Of a stretch of 64,000 nucleotides of DNA, positions 25,484-33,689 are shown piece by piece. Location of the stretch: positions 1 to 64,000 of the forward strand of contig CALDSU010000002.1 of assembly GCA_937924525.1 (NCBI GenBank). The letters run 5' to 3'. The position numbers and the translations under genes were made by a program. Position 1 is the stretch's first letter. The number at the start of each line of letters is the position of its first letter. The notes under the pieces are model-generated. The model was not told where the DNA came from. It did no database searches and was given only the letters and a program-made list of their open reading frames with translations. Source of the DNA: an uncultured Bryobacteraceae bacterium (GTDB lineage: Bacteria > Acidobacteriota > Terriglobia > Bryobacterales > Bryobacteraceae).

Positions 25484-26800
25484 ATGCGAAGGGGTATTCT
25501 TTTCCTGCTCTCCGCCGCCTGGGCCTGGAGTCAGCCGATTTCGAACGCCGAACTGGACCGGCTGATCGAGCCTGACGTGGCCTACCTCGACGCGCTCTAC
25601 CAGCACCTGCACGCGCACCCGGAACTCTCCTTCCGCGAAAAGGAGACCTCGGCCCGCATGGCGCAGGAGTTCCGGACGGCGGGCTTCGAGGTCACCACCC
25701 ATGTCGGCGGTTACGGGGTGGTGGCGGTTTTGCGGAACGGTCCGGGCAAAACCCTCCTGCTGCGCACCGACCTGGACGGGTTGCCGGTGGAGGAAAAGAC
25801 GGGACGGCCGTACGCCAGCAAGGTGCGCACGCAGAACGACGAGGGGATCGATACCGGCGTGATGCACGCGTGCGGGCACGACATCCACATGAGCGCGGTG
25901 ACCGGCGCGGCGAGGCTGCTGCCCAAGCTCCGCGACCGCTGGAGCGGTACGCTGGTGGTGATCGCGCAACCGGCCGAAGAGCGGGGAGGCGGCGCCCTGG
26001 CGATGCTGAAGGACGGCCTCTACCGGCGCTTCCCGCGCCCCGACTTCGCCCTGGCGCCGCACACCGATGCGGCCCTGGAAGCCGGGCGGATCGGTTTCCG
26101 CGCCGGCTACGCGATGGCCAATGTCGACTCCGTGGATCTGACCGTGCGCGGCTTGGGCGGCCACGGCGCTTACGCGCACGCCACCAAGGACCCCGTGGTC
26201 CTGGCGGCGCAGATCATCCTGGGGCTGCAAACCATCGTCAGCCGGGAGATCCGCGCGGTGGATTCGGCCGTGGTCACCGTCGGCTCCATCCATGGCGGCA
26301 CCAAGCACAACATCATTCCGGACGAGGTCAAGCTGCAACTGACCGTGCGGTCGTACTCGGAAGCCACGCGCGAACAGATCTTGACGTCCATCCGGCGCAT
26401 CGCGAATGGCTATGCCAAAGCCGCCGGCCTGCCGGACGACCGCTTGCCGGTGATGCGGGTGTTGAGCGACGACTTCACGCCGGCCACTGACAACGACCCC
26501 GCTCTGGTCCAGCGGCTGGTGGGGCTCTGGCGCGGATTACTGGGTGAGGAAAACGTGGTCGAGCGCGAGCCCGAGATGGGCGGCGAGGACTTCTCGCGGT
26601 TCGGCCTGGAGGATCCCAGGATTCCGGTCTTCCTCTTCCGGGTCGGCACGATCGACGCGGAACGCATGGCCGCGGCCAAACGGGGCCAGGCGCCGTTGCC
26701 CTCGCTGCACTCGCCGCTCTATTGGCCCGCGCCGCACCCAACGATCGAAACCGGCGTCAAGGCGCTGGTCTCGGCGACGCTCGAGCTGCTGAAGAAGTAG
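25484..26800 (+). CDS. secreted M20-family amidohydrolase/peptidase
   Basis: The 438-residue protein has a short signal peptide (M-R-R-G-I-L-F-L-L-S-A-A-W-A-W-S). The M20/IAA-amino-acid-hydrolase fold follows: L-H-A-H-P-E-L-S, R-T-D-L-D-G-L-P, M-H-A-C-G-H-D-I-H (Cys/His metal ligands), Q-P-A-E-E-R-G-G and M-G-G-E-D-F. This subfamily hydrolyses N-acyl amino acids or hippurate-like amides using two metal ions. The leader indicates periplasmic or extracellular action. It converges on the manC-like gene. Confidence 0.93.
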   Translation: MRRGILFLLSAAWAWSQPISNAELDRLIEPDVAYLDALYQHLHAHPELSFREKETSARMAQEFRTAGFEVTTHVGGYGVVAVLRNGPGKTLLLRTDLDGLPVEEKTGRPYASKVRTQNDEGIDTGVMHACGHDIHMSAVTGAARLLPKLRDRWSGTLVVIAQPAEERGGGALAMLKDGLYRRFPRPDFALAPHTDAALEAGRIGFRAGYAMANVDSVDLTVRGLGGHGAYAHATKDPVVLAAQIILGLQTIVSREIRAVDSAVVTVGSIHGGTKHNIIPDEVKLQLTVRSYSEATREQILTSIRRIANGYAKAAGLPDDRLPVMRVLSDDFTPATDNDPALVQRLVGLWRGLLGEENVVEREPEMGGEDFSRFGLEDPRIPVFLFRVGTIDAERMAAAKRGQAPLPSLHSPLYWPAPHPTIETGVKALVSATLELLKK

Positions 26801-26812
26801 CCGGCCGCCCCT

Positions 26813-27892
26813 TTACAACAGATCCTGCCGATTTTGTTTTTCGAGCAGCTTAACGAGTTCGCCCACGCGCTGGGCCTCGGAGCGGCGAACCACCAGCAGC
26901 GCGTCGGGCGTGTCCACGATGGCGAGGTCGTCGACGCCCACCAGCGCGACCAGCTTGCCCGGCGCGTCGATATAGTTGCCGCGGCTGGCCAGCGCCAGCG
27001 CCTCGCCGCGGACGGCGTTGCCGCTGGCGTCCTTGGGCCAGAGTTCATGGACGGCGTTCCAACTGCCCACGTCGCTCCAGCCGAAATCGTCGCAGGCAAA
27101 GCCGACCACATTGCGCGCCTTTTCCAGCACCGCGTAGTCGACCGAGATGCTCTCGCACCGGGGGAATATCTGCGCCAGCGCACGGCGGAACTGGGTACTG
27201 CCGGCCCGCGGCAGCGACGAAAGCAGGGCCGCGGTGTGAGGTAAATGCCGCCGCAACTCATCCAGGAACACGCGCGCCCGCCAAAAGAACATTCCGGAGT
27301 TCCAGAAGAAGCGTCCGGCGCGCAGAAAACGCCTGGCTGTGGCCAAATCCGGCTTTTCGCGGAACCGGGCGACCGGGTAGGCCTCCAGCGCGCCCGCCTC
27401 AACGCCCTTGGGAAGTTCCACGTAGCCAAATCCCGTTTCGGGGTGGCGCGGCTGAATCCCGAAGACAACCAACTGGTCCTCCGCCGCGGCCCGGAACGCG
27501 GCCCGCACAAAGCGAAGGTACTTCCGGGGATTCGCCACCACGTGGTCGGAAGGGAAGACGCCCATGACGGCGTCCGGATCCTCGCTGGCCAGCATGTGCG
27601 CCGCTAGGCCGATCGCAGGGGCCGTGTTCCGCGGGACCGGTTCGGCGAGCACTTGTTGGGGGGGCACCTGGGGAAGCTGGCGGACGATGACGTCGCGAAG
27701 TTCCGGGCTGGTCAGAATCCACGTGCGCTCGGGCGGAACCACCGGGGCCAAGCGCTCCGCCGTCGCCTGAATCATGGTCTGACGGCCGGCGATCTGTAGG
27801 ACCTGCTTGGCATGCTTTCGGCGGCTGCGCGGCCAAAAGCGCGTACCGCGCCCGCCCGCCAGAATCAGGGCGTAGACGCTGGATTTGCCCAT
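26813..27892 (-). CDS. manC: mannose-1-phosphate guanylyltransferase
   Basis: The 359-residue cytosolic enzyme contains the nucleotidyltransferase motif L-I-L-A-G-G-R-G-T-R-F-W-P-R-S-R, F-P-S-D-H, G-Y-V-E and F-W-N-S-G-M-F. The catalytic F-G-W-S-D-V-G-S-W motif completes the set. It makes GDP-mannose from mannose-1-phosphate and GTP for exopolysaccharide or glycan synthesis. It lacks the C-terminal isomerase domain of bifunctional ManC/AlgA. It starts 4 nt after lepB ends, on the same strand. Confidence 0.93.
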   Translation of the reverse strand: MGKSSVYALILAGGRGTRFWPRSRRKHAKQVLQIAGRQTMIQATAERLAPVVPPERTWILTSPELRDVIVRQLPQVPPQQVLAEPVPRNTAPAIGLAAHMLASEDPDAVMGVFPSDHVVANPRKYLRFVRAAFRAAAEDQLVVFGIQPRHPETGFGYVELPKGVEAGALEAYPVARFREKPDLATARRFLRAGRFFWNSGMFFWRARVFLDELRRHLPHTAALLSSLPRAGSTQFRRALAQIFPRCESISVDYAVLEKARNVVGFACDDFGWSDVGSWNAVHELWPKDASGNAVRGEALALASRGNYIDAPGKLVALVGVDDLAIVDTPDALLVVRRSEAQRVGELVKLLEKQNRQDLL

Positions 27893-27896
27893 GCGG

Positions 27897-28685
27897 CTAC
27901 AGCACCGGGAAGCCGCGCACCAGCATGAAGGTCCGCTTCCACCGCGTTTTCACAAAAAAGTTCGTCGCCAGGTCCAGGAGGTGATCGAGCCCGATCATCG
28001 GGCTGGCGAGGCGCTCGGTGGGCGCGTCGTACGACCAGTAGATGATGAGGGGCTTGCCGATGATGTTTTCCCGCGGCACGAAGCCCCAATAGCGGCTGTC
28101 GAGCGAAGAGTCCCGGTTGTCCCCCATGGCGAAGTAGCTGTTGGGCGGCACGACCAGTTCGCCGTTCTCCACGTGGTGATCGAGCATTTCCTGACCGCGC
28201 GGGTAGAGCGGGGAATTCGGCTGCGAGGGGAAGTTGTCGCGGTAGGAATCAATGTAGTCCGTCTTGTGATATTTGTAGGGCTCTTCCAGCCGCTGTCCGT
28301 TCAGGTACAACTGCTTGTTTTCAATCCGCAGACGGTCGCCCGGCACGCCGATCACCCGTTTGACGAATGTCTGCCGGATGTCGACCGGGTAGCGAAACAC
28401 GATGATGTCGCCCCGCTTCACCTCCGCATAAGGCAGCAGGTACTTGCTGACCGGACCCGGAGGAGCGTAGGCGAGTTTGTCCACCAGCAGATGGTCGCCG
28501 ATCAGGAGCGTATCCTCCATCGAGCCGGTGGGAATGACAAACGCCTGCACCAGCGTGGTGGTGCCAAACAGGAGCAGCAGAATGGTCACGGTCCACTCCG
28601 CGATCACTCCGCGGGGAATGTCGCCCTTGGGAGGCTTCCCGCTGGCAGGCGGGGCTTCGGCGACGGTTGCGCGATCGGAACTCAC
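27897..28685 (-). CDS. lepB: signal peptidase I
   Basis: The 262-residue membrane protease has one N-terminal membrane segment (about residues 30-50), catalytic S55 in I-P-T-G-S-M-E-D-T-L and general-base K109 in F-V-K-R-V-I-G-V-P-G-D. The late box G-D-N-R-D-S-S-L-D-S-R-Y-W-G is also present. It cleaves Sec signal peptides, fitting the large secretome nearby. GTG 28685 with AGGGA upstream is preferred; the longer upstream open frame lacks family similarity. Confidence 0.95.
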   Translation of the reverse strand: MSSDRATVAEAPPASGKPPKGDIPRGVIAEWTVTILLLLFGTTTLVQAFVIPTGSMEDTLLIGDHLLVDKLAYAPPGPVSKYLLPYAEVKRGDIIVFRYPVDIRQTFVKRVIGVPGDRLRIENKQLYLNGQRLEEPYKYHKTDYIDSYRDNFPSQPNSPLYPRGQEMLDHHVENGELVVPPNSYFAMGDNRDSSLDSRYWGFVPRENIIGKPLIIYWSYDAPTERLASPMIGLDHLLDLATNFFVKTRWKRTFMLVRGFPVL

Positions 28686-28782
28686 GATTTCCCTATTGTA
28701 CCGTTTGCGGCGCGGCAGGGCGACTGAGGCCGGCGTTCGAGTATGATGAAGATTCGCCGCGGGAAGCGGTCTCGATTCGTCT

Positions 28783-29202
28783 GTGAGCAGCCCGCTGTAT
28801 ACCTTGTTCGATCCGATCCGGAAGCCGCTTTCGCCGCGGCAATCCGTGGTGCTGGTCTTTTTCTGCACGTTGATCGGGGCGGCGGCGCAGATCCTGATGA
28901 AGTTCGGCGCCAACCGCCTGCCGGGGGACATTACGCATCCGGCCGAAATCATCCTGGCGGTCGTCGCGAATCTCTACCTGCTGGGCGGCGTCTCCTTGTA
29001 CGGGGTGTTCACTTTTCTCCTGATCCTGGCGCTGCGCGACGGCGAACTGTCGCTGTTGTATCCCGTGATCGGGCTGAACTACGTGTGGGTGACGCTCTTG
29101 TCGCTGGCGATTTTCCGCGAGACGATGAATCCGTTCAAAGCGCTGGGAGTGACCGCCATCGTCTGCGGGGTGGTGGTCCTGGGGAAGGGCGCCCGGGAAT
29201 GA
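28783..29202 (+). CDS. DMT-superfamily (EamA-like) small membrane transporter, subunit 1
   Basis: This 139-residue protein from GTG 28783 has four predicted transmembrane segments and the EamA-like ending Y-V-W-V-T-L-L-S-L-A-I-F-R-E. Its size is that of a half-EamA, SMR or ArnE/F type subunit. The next gene overlaps it by 4 nt and encodes a similar protein, so the two probably form a heterodimer. The SMR/ArnE-ArnF resemblance suggests export of a small cation or flipping of a lipid-linked sugar, but no substrate is evident. Confidence 0.85.
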   Translation: MSSPLYTLFDPIRKPLSPRQSVVLVFFCTLIGAAAQILMKFGANRLPGDITHPAEIILAVVANLYLLGGVSLYGVFTFLLILALRDGELSLLYPVIGLNYVWVTLLSLAIFRETMNPFKALGVTAIVCGVVVLGKGARE

Positions 29203-29549
29203 CCACGCCGGTTTCTTCCATGGTGCTGGTGACGGTCGCCTCGTTCATCGGATCGTTCGGCGCGGTGTTTCTAAAGTCCGGGTCAGCCAAGCTCAAGAAG
29301 GGCTTACGGCACGTGGTCAATGTGCGCGTCGCCATCGGCGTCGCCATGTACCTGCTCTCGACCGTGTTCTTCATCTGGGGCATCAAGCACGGCGAACTGA
29401 CGGTGCTGTACCCGCTGGTTTCCTTGAGCTACGTCTGGACCCTGCTGTGGTCGCGCCTGTTCTTCCGGGAACCGATTACCGGCTTCAAGCTGCTGGGAGT
29501 GGCGTTCATCCTGGTGGGCGTTTTCTTGATCGGCTTGGGCAACCGATAG
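29199..29549 (+). CDS. DMT-superfamily (EamA-like) small membrane transporter, subunit 2
   Basis: The 116-residue product begins at ATG 29199 inside the stop codon of subunit 1. It has four hydrophobic segments with Y-V-W-T-L-L-W-S-R-L-F-F-R-E, closely parallel to subunit 1, and L-T-V-L-Y-P-L-V-S-L. The translational coupling and paralogy point to a two-component transporter. It ends 29 nt before the POTRA-protein start, and a single transcript is likely. Confidence 0.85.
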   Translation: MTTPVSSMVLVTVASFIGSFGAVFLKSGSAKLKKGLRHVVNVRVAIGVAMYLLSTVFFIWGIKHGELTVLYPLVSLSYVWTLLWSRLFFREPITGFKLLGVAFILVGVFLIGLGNR

Positions 29550-29578
29550 GGCTTGGTCTCCGTACAATAAGGAGCGAT

Positions 29579-30970
29579 ATGCTTCGGTGGGCGCTGGCAT
29601 GGTTGGCAGTAACGGCGGCGCCCCTCTGCGGGCAGACCGCGGGAAAACGGACTCCGGCCAAGCGTCCGGCGGCGAAGCCCGCGGCGGCAGCCCCCGCCGC
29701 GCCGAAACCGCCGGTGGACAAGTGGCCGATCGGCCAACTCGCGGTCCAAGGCAACCGGCACTACCCCGGCGAGGCGATCCTGGCGGCGGCGGGCATGAAG
29801 ACCGGCCAGTTGGCGGGAAAGGCGGAGTTCGAGGCAGCGCGCGAGCGTCTGGTGGCCACCGGCCTGTTTGAGAGCGTGGGCTACCGCTTCGGCCCGGAAC
29901 CGGGTTCCCACACGTTCGCGGCCACCTTCGAGGTGGTGGAGGTGGAACCGCTCTACCCGGTCCGGTTCGACCGGATCGATCTGCCCGAGGAGGACTTGCG
30001 CCAGTGGATGCGGGCGCGTGACCCTCTGTTTCAAGACCGGATTCCCGCGACGAAGGACGTCCTGGAGCGCCACGCGAAGGCCATTGAGGAGTTCGCCGCC
30101 AAACACGGCAAGGGCGAGCCGATGACCGGACGGGTGATCGCCGAGAAGCCGGAAGAATTCCAGGTGGTGTTCAGTCCCGCCCGCCGGGAACCAGCCGTTG
30201 CCGAGGTCCAGTTCGAGGGGAATCAGGCGCTGCCCTCCCCGCTGCTGCTGAACAGCTTTTCCGGCGTCGCCTACGGCGTGCCGTACCGGGAATCGCGCTT
30301 CCTGCAAATGCTGGACGCCAGCCTGCGCCCGCTCTACGAAGCACGCGGGAGAATCCGCGCCCGGTTTCAGGTGCGGAAGACGGAACCGATGACGGAGGTC
30401 GAAGGCATCCGCGTGTGGGTCAAAATCGACGAGGGCGAGGTCTACAAAATGGGCGAGGGGGGCATCGACGGCGAGACGCCCGTGGCCGCCTCCGAGCTGC
30501 TGCGCGTCCTGGCTCTGAAAACCGACGAAATCGCGAATTTCGACGAGGTCAACGAGGGCATCGAGCGCATGCGTAAACGCCTCCGTCGCGACGGGTATAT
30601 GCAAGCGGCGATCGCGGTCGAGCGCCATATCTACGACGACCGGAAGACCGTCGACCTGACGTTCCGCATCACGCCCGGACCGCAGTTTCGTTTGGGCGAA
30701 TTGACGATCCGGGGACTCGACATCAATGGGGAGCACGCGATCCGGAAGCTCTGGAAACCCAAGCCCGGGGAGCCCTTCAACGCCGACTATCCGGACTTTT
30801 TCCTGAAGCGCATCCAGGAAGATGGGGTTTTCGACGATCTGGGCAAGACCAGGGCGGTGCTGAAAGTCAACGAGCAGGAGCGCGTGGTGGACGTCACGCT
30901 GGAGTTTTCCGCAGCGCCCAGAGAATCTGACGGAAAAGGCCCAGCCAGAGGGCGGCGTCGCCGCTTCTGA
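29579..30970 (+). CDS. secreted POTRA-repeat protein related to BamA/TamA, without beta-barrel
   Basis: From ATG 29579 (AAGGAG upstream) a signal peptide leads into an Ala/Pro-rich linker and several POTRA-like beta-alpha-alpha-beta units. Examples are I-G-Q-L-A-V-Q-G-N-R-H-Y with G-L-F-E-S-V-G-Y, and V-A-E-V-Q-F-E-G-N-Q-A-L. At 463 residues it ends after a basic G-R-R-R-R-F tail, with none of the ~350-residue barrel of BamA. It may be a periplasmic accessory or a truncated assembly factor. Its last 77 nt overlap the convergent methyltransferase gene. Confidence 0.8.
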   Translation: MLRWALAWLAVTAAPLCGQTAGKRTPAKRPAAKPAAAAPAAPKPPVDKWPIGQLAVQGNRHYPGEAILAAAGMKTGQLAGKAEFEAARERLVATGLFESVGYRFGPEPGSHTFAATFEVVEVEPLYPVRFDRIDLPEEDLRQWMRARDPLFQDRIPATKDVLERHAKAIEEFAAKHGKGEPMTGRVIAEKPEEFQVVFSPARREPAVAEVQFEGNQALPSPLLLNSFSGVAYGVPYRESRFLQMLDASLRPLYEARGRIRARFQVRKTEPMTEVEGIRVWVKIDEGEVYKMGEGGIDGETPVAASELLRVLALKTDEIANFDEVNEGIERMRKRLRRDGYMQAAIAVERHIYDDRKTVDLTFRITPGPQFRLGELTIRGLDINGEHAIRKLWKPKPGEPFNADYPDFFLKRIQEDGVFDDLGKTRAVLKVNEQERVVDVTLEFSAAPRESDGKGPARGRRRRF

Positions 30971-31604
30971 TGCGCATGCGGTGGAGCAGGCGGCGCAGTT
31001 TCAACTCCGTCGACCCCGCGGTGCGCGGCTGAGAGTATCCGCTCCGCGCGGCGGCTTCCACCAGCATGCGGTGGAGTTGTTCGAGGTCGCTGGCGGAGGC
31101 CTCCTGGGCGTTTTTTTCCTGAGACGATCCACGCCGCCCGCGCGTAATTTCATAAAGGCAGACCGCCACCGCCTGGCCAAGGTTGAGCGAATCGTTGGTT
31201 TCCGCGGTGGGGATCGTCAGGAGCCAGTGACAATGACTGAGGTCGTCGTTGGACAGGCCGGATTTCTCGTTGCCGAAGAGCAGGGCGGCGTGGGACCGCC
31301 GGCGAAACCGCCGGGCAGCGGCGGGCAAGGGGAGCAACGGATGCGCCAGTGTCCGCCGGGCCACCCCGGTCGCTCCCACGACCATGGTACAGTCGGCCAC
31401 CGCGGCGGCCAGCGAGTCGTATACGCGCGCGGCCCGCAGCACCGGCCGTCCCCGCGCCGCCGACCGCGCTTCCCGGAACGCCGGATCGTAGGGGCGCACC
31501 AGGCGCAGGTCGCCGAAGCCGAAATTGCTCATGGCGCGGGCCGCCGCGCCGATATTGAGCGGGTTGCGCGGCCCGACCAAAACAATCGACAGAGGTTCGT
31601 TCAT
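30894..31604 (-). CDS. trmJ: TrmJ/SpoU-type RNA 2'-O-methyltransferase
   Basis: The 236-residue protein has the SPOUT knot motifs: N-terminal I-V-L-V-G-P-R-N-P-L-N-I-G-A-A-A-R-A-M-S-N-F-G, A-L-L-F-G-N-E-K-S-G-L-S, and S-L-N-L-G-Q-A-V-A-V-C-L-Y-E. These match TrmJ (tRNA Cm32/Um32) and relatives. It methylates a ribose 2'-OH using SAM. ATG 31604 begins the conserved segment. Its 3' end overlaps the convergent POTRA gene by 77 nt, so the two transcripts are complementary there. Confidence 0.9.
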   Translation of the reverse strand: MNEPLSIVLVGPRNPLNIGAAARAMSNFGFGDLRLVRPYDPAFREARSAARGRPVLRAARVYDSLAAAVADCTMVVGATGVARRTLAHPLLPLPAAARRFRRRSHAALLFGNEKSGLSNDDLSHCHWLLTIPTAETNDSLNLGQAVAVCLYEITRGRRGSSQEKNAQEASASDLEQLHRMLVEAAARSGYSQPRTAGSTELKLRRLLHRMRIRSGDAALWLGLFRQILWALRKTPA

Positions 31605-31641
31605 GAGCACCGCCGGAAAGGTCTGTCCTAGAATAAAGAGA

Positions 31642-32220
31642 ATGACACGGGCCAGCGTCGTGGGAGTTCTGCTGCTGGCGCCGCTGCTGGGCGGCACGGC
31701 GCAGGAGTACGTTTCCGCCAAGCGCAAATTGCAGCAGATCGAAGAACAGCAGGCCCGGCCGGGCTCCACCGTGAGGCTCTCCGCCGGTGAATTGAATTCC
31801 TACGTGGAGCGGGAAGCGCACCGGATCGAAGGCGTGCGGGCGCCCCGCATCGCGCTGAGCCGCGGCCGGGCGGAAGGCTGGCTGGTCGTTGACTTCCTGA
31901 AACTGAAGCAAGCGCGCGGCGAACGGCCCAACTGGCTGATGTCGCAACTGCTGGAGGGCGAGCATCCGGTCTACGTGCGCACACGGCTCGAGTCGGCGGC
32001 GGGCCAGGCGGTGGTCTATGTCGAGCGGGTGGAGATTAACGGCGTGGGCATGGAAGGCCGGGCGCTCGATTATCTGATCCGCCGCTATGTGCGGGCCTAC
32101 TACCCGGAAGCCAAGGTCGGCGAACCTTTCGAACTTGGCTACGGGATCGAGCAGATCGACGTGGCGCCGGAGGGAGTGTTGGTGCGCATCGGCGGCGTCC
32201 AGGTGGCCCGCCAGCCCTGA
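31642..32220 (+). CDS. secreted protein of unknown function
   Basis: From ATG 31642 the product is 192 residues with a probable signal peptide (V-V-G-V-L-L-L-A-P-L-L-G-G-T-A). A soluble part follows with R-L-S-A-G-E-L-N-S-Y-V-E and a series of alternating beta strands. I do not recognise a family. It is divergent from trmJ with about 37 nt between starts and has a TAGAAT just upstream that may be a -10 element. An alternative ATG at 31603 would overlap the trmJ start. Confidence 0.65.
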   Translation: MTRASVVGVLLLAPLLGGTAQEYVSAKRKLQQIEEQQARPGSTVRLSAGELNSYVEREAHRIEGVRAPRIALSRGRAEGWLVVDFLKLKQARGERPNWLMSQLLEGEHPVYVRTRLESAAGQAVVYVERVEINGVGMEGRALDYLIRRYVRAYYPEAKVGEPFELGYGIEQIDVAPEGVLVRIGGVQVARQP

Positions 32221-32223
32221 TGG

Positions 32224-33615
32224 CTACTGGGCGCCCCGCGTCAGCAGGATTGTTTTGAAGGTCTGAAACAGGATGTAGGCGTCGAGCGCCGGGGACATGT
32301 GCTTGATGTAGTAGAGGTCATACTCCAGCTTCGTGATGACATCCTCGATCGAATCGCCGTATTTATGGTTGATCTGCGCCCAACCGGTCAGACCAGGGCG
32401 CACACAATGGCGCTGCCGGTAGTAGGGAATCCGTTCCGCGAGGGTCTCGACGAATTCCGGCCGCTCGGGGCGCGGCCCGACCAGCGACATATCGCCGCGG
32501 AGCACGTTGTAAAACTGCGGGAGTTCATCGAGGCGCGTCCGCCGCAGCCAACGGCCCAGCCAGGTGACCCGCGGATCGTCCTTGGCAGCCCAGACCGCGC
32601 CGGTGAACGCCTCGGCATTGACGTGCATGGAGCGGAACTTGTAAAGCGTGAACAGCTTTCCGTTCCTGCCCACGCGCGTTTGCCGGTAGAAAATCGGCCC
32701 GCGGGAGGTGAGTTTCACCAGCATGCCCACCAGCAGCATCACCGGCAGCGCCAGCACCGCGCCGGTCAAACAAACGGAATAGTTGAGCAGGCTCTGGATC
32801 GCCAGAAACACCCGCTGCGGTCCCAGTTCGTCGCTGAAAATCAACTGGCTGGGGCGCAATTCCTTGGTGCAGATGCGGCCCAGCACGGCCTCATAGGTGG
32901 TTCCCGCCTCCTGAATGGTGTACCCCGCGAAACGCAATTCGAGCAGGTCATGCACCGGCATCCGGGCGCGGCGCTCGGTCAGACCCACGACGATCAGCGA
33001 AGGCTTCACCTGCTCAGCCACTTGCCGGACGTCGGCGACCCGGCCCAGCACGGCGCCGCCCGCCAGGGGCGTACCTTCCGGATCGTCGTCGGACAGGTAA
33101 CCGGCGATGGCGAATCCCCGGTCGGGTTGCTCCAGAATATGGTTCGCCATCTCCTGCACCAGTTGGTTGTGCCCCACGAAAAGGACGCGCCGCCAGCCCA
33201 CGACGTCGAGGACCACCGCGGAGTAAAACAGCCGCCAGCACAGCAGCGCCATCAGCGTCAGGGCGCTGCCCACCAGCATGATGCCGCGGCCTAGCCGAGC
33301 CGGAGGAAACGCGTAGGAAATCAGCCCCTGCGCGAGCAGCGCGATGCCCAGCACCTGGCAAAGATCCTGCACCAGCGCGCTGCGGGAGGTGACGCGGATG
33401 TTCCGGTAGAGGTCGGTCAGGTGCATCCCCAGGATCACGCTGAACACCACCAGACCGATCCGGAACCAGCCGTTCTCCACGTAGAGGTAGGGGATCCATT
33501 CCTCGTCGAGCACCAGCCATCCGCCCAGCAGATAGCTGCCGAACACCAGCAGAATTTCGGAAATCAGCAGGAGAAGAACGTTGGCTGGAAAGAAGACGCG
33601 AAAGAGGCGAACCAT
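32224..33615 (-). CDS. polyprenyl-phosphate sugar-1-phosphotransferase (EPS priming enzyme)
   Basis: The 463-residue membrane protein has four N-terminal transmembrane segments and a CoA-binding-like cytoplasmic domain (V-L-F-V-G-H-N-Q-L). A fifth membrane segment follows, then the catalytic bacterial sugar-transferase domain with K-F-R-S-M, D-E-L-P-Q-F-Y-N-V-L-R-G-D-M-S-L-V-G-P-R-P and W-A-Q-I-N. It transfers a sugar phosphate to undecaprenyl phosphate to start exopolysaccharide or O-antigen repeats, as in the EpsB/exosortase-linked TIGR03013-type group. It fits with the manC-like gene. The start at M-V-R-L-F-R (33615) is preferred over the GTG at 33654. Confidence 0.92.
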   Translation of the reverse strand: MVRLFRVFFPANVLLLLISEILLVFGSYLLGGWLVLDEEWIPYLYVENGWFRIGLVVFSVILGMHLTDLYRNIRVTSRSALVQDLCQVLGIALLAQGLISYAFPPARLGRGIMLVGSALTLMALLCWRLFYSAVVLDVVGWRRVLFVGHNQLVQEMANHILEQPDRGFAIAGYLSDDDPEGTPLAGGAVLGRVADVRQVAEQVKPSLIVVGLTERRARMPVHDLLELRFAGYTIQEAGTTYEAVLGRICTKELRPSQLIFSDELGPQRVFLAIQSLLNYSVCLTGAVLALPVMLLVGMLVKLTSRGPIFYRQTRVGRNGKLFTLYKFRSMHVNAEAFTGAVWAAKDDPRVTWLGRWLRRTRLDELPQFYNVLRGDMSLVGPRPERPEFVETLAERIPYYRQRHCVRPGLTGWAQINHKYGDSIEDVITKLEYDLYYIKHMSPALDAYILFQTFKTILLTRGAQ

Positions 33616-33689
33616 GGAGTTGGTAACGCGATCGCTAAGGGGGTAGTCTAGCACGGCGGCTTCCGGACTGACCGCGCGGCGACGAGGTT

